The notes beneath the pieces are model-generated. The model saw only the letters and a program-made list of their open reading frames with translations. It searched no databases and had not been told where the DNA came from. A DNA stretch of 6,612 nucleotides from Elusimicrobiota bacterium. GTDB lineage: Bacteria; Elusimicrobiota; Elusimicrobia; Elusimicrobiales; Elusimicrobiaceae. This document shows positions 5,608 through 6,612 of this stretch, piece by piece; positions within the stretch are counted from its first letter, which is position 1; each line of letters begins with the position of its first letter. The DNA lies in NCBI GenBank assembly GCA_031258375.1, contig JAIRMX010000202.1, positions 1 through 6,612 of the forward strand. The letters are read 5' to 3'. Both the position numbers and the translations under genes were made by a program.

Positions 5608-6588
5608 TTATTTGAAATCTTTTGATTTTATTTTGAGTATTTTACGGGCAAGACTATCTATCCATCCCTTGCCGTCCTGCGCGACTATATCTTCTAAATA
5701 CCGTTTTGCACGAGCTTTTTCATCTAGAGTATCAAACGCTAAAAAATTTATGAAAAGAGCAAGTTTAGACGAGGGATTCTTTTTAAGATAATTATCGGCT
5801 ATAAAAACGGCTTCGTCCGCGCGCGCTTTGTCTTCCGACAGCCAAAGCGCGTAAGTCAGCAAAATATCATCCCAGCATTCTGCCGCGCATATAAGCTTCA
5901 TAATATCAAGCGCTTTTAAGCCGTTCCCTTCGGCTCTATAAATTTTCGCAATAAGAAAATTGGTCTCAGCATCGTCTTTAAGTTCTGCGGATTTAAGAGC
6001 AAGCTTAAGCGCGGCGGTATTATCATTAGCCATAAAACTGCTTAAAGCATAATCATAATAAACTTTTGCGTCCTTAGAATCCGCAATGTTTAAATAATCT
6101 TCAAAATATTGCAAAGAATGTCCAAAAGCTCCCTGCATCATATAAGCTCTTGCAAGGCCGAGTCTAGCGGGCGCATTACCGCGCTGCAGAGTAAGAACAT
6201 ACTCGTAAATATTTATAGCTTTGTCCGTAAGTCCGCCAAAACAATAAATCTCGGCCAAAGACAAATTAAGTTCAATATCTTTAGGCATAAATTCAACCGC
6301 TTCGCGATAATTTAAAAGAGCTTTGTCATTTTGCCCGAGCATTTTATAGGAATTACCTATAAGCGCGTAAGCGCGCTTCTGCCTGCGTTTAGGAGGATTT
6401 TTAAATATAAATTCTTCCATAATATTAATAGTGCGGATATAATCTTTGCTTTTATACGCTTCGCGCGCAGCCGAAAGGGCGGCTTTCTGCTCGCGGCGCG
6501 CAGCCAATCCGAAAAGCGCGTTAGCGGGCGTCGCGCAAAACAATAAAGATGATAAAAACAATATTAACGTTACCCTACTTAAAAACAT
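5608..6588 (-). CDS. Exported tetratricopeptide-repeat protein (326 aa)
   Basis: A signal peptide occupies residues 1-24 (MFLSRVTLILFLSSLLFC then ATPANA), with a signal peptidase I site ANA|LF, so the product should be periplasmic or attached on the outer side; Cys18 has no lipobox around it. The rest is an all-helical array of about six TPR-type units near residues 35-65, 70-102, 104-136, 139-171, 173-203 and 206-237, with typical pairs such as ALIGNSYKMLGQNDKALLNY and LGLARAYMMQGAFGHSLQYF. The last 85 residues (YALWLSEDKARADEA onwards) continue helical but diverge. TPRs are protein-protein scaffolds; no catalytic domain is seen, and the partner is unknown. I chose ATG 6588 over TTG 6600: it gives a cleaner signal peptide and has a purine run (GGGGCGG) just upstream, whereas the TTG is preceded only by AT-rich sequence. 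It is preceded by only 24 bases in this window, so its operon context is unseen. Confidence 0.85.
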   Translation of the reverse strand: MFLSRVTLILFLSSLLFCATPANALFGLAARREQKAALSAAREAYKSKDYIRTINIMEEFIFKNPPKRRQKRAYALIGNSYKMLGQNDKALLNYREAVEFMPKDIELNLSLAEIYCFGGLTDKAINIYEYVLTLQRGNAPARLGLARAYMMQGAFGHSLQYFEDYLNIADSKDAKVYYDYALSSFMANDNTAALKLALKSAELKDDAETNFLIAKIYRAEGNGLKALDIMKLICAAECWDDILLTYALWLSEDKARADEAVFIADNYLKKNPSSKLALFINFLAFDTLDEKARAKRYLEDIVAQDGKGWIDSLARKILKIKSKDFK

Positions 6589-6612
6589 AATCCGCCCCAA
6601 ACAACAATAAAT

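Noticed and set aside
5449..5625. Small plus-strand frame (GTG start, 58 codons) preceded by GAGGAG
   Set aside because: The SD is too far from the start, the product is dominated by an Arg run created by the terminator hairpin, and it overlaps the end of the TPR gene; likely chance.

Overview
The window comes from a bacterium with a Gram-negative-style set of exported proteins and moderate to low G+C. It carries a compact housekeeping operon flanked by lineage-specific genes. The order glmU-prs-rplY(ctc) is conserved in several phyla, Firmicutes included. Together with Cys-rich secreted proteins and a periplasmic TPR protein it would fit an uncultured lineage such as Elusimicrobiota or Omnitrophota. 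That placement is inference with low confidence; no rRNA or diagnostic marker is present.

Layout. (1) 1-1333, plus strand: the 3' end of a Cys-containing gene that runs off the left edge, with a thrombospondin-type-1-like half repeat, then a complete gene for a 362-residue exported protein with 40 cysteines. A rho-independent terminator closes the pair. (2) 1418-4639, plus strand: a candidate promoter, then glmU (UDP-GlcNAc synthesis), prs (PRPP synthesis, overlapping glmU by 4 bases) and rplY/ctc (50S protein L25, 33 bases later). The operon ends at a perfect 19-bp inverted-repeat terminator. (3) 4736-5212, minus strand: an AT-rich orphan gene of unknown function, convergent with the operon and sharing its terminator. 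(4) 5213-5607: a largely gene-free AT-rich stretch with two small hairpins and an in-frame, stop-interrupted open stretch just upstream of the orphan gene. (5) 5608-6588, minus strand: an exported TPR-repeat protein.

How they work together. GlmU makes UDP-GlcNAc for peptidoglycan and LPS, Prs makes PRPP for nucleotides, His and Trp, and L25 binds 5S rRNA. The operon thus links envelope, nucleotide and ribosome synthesis. The usual fourth member, pth (peptidyl-tRNA hydrolase), is not next to rplY here. The most unusual content is the left end: two adjacent genes for Cys-rich proteins with extracellular-type repeats that I cannot assign to a named family.
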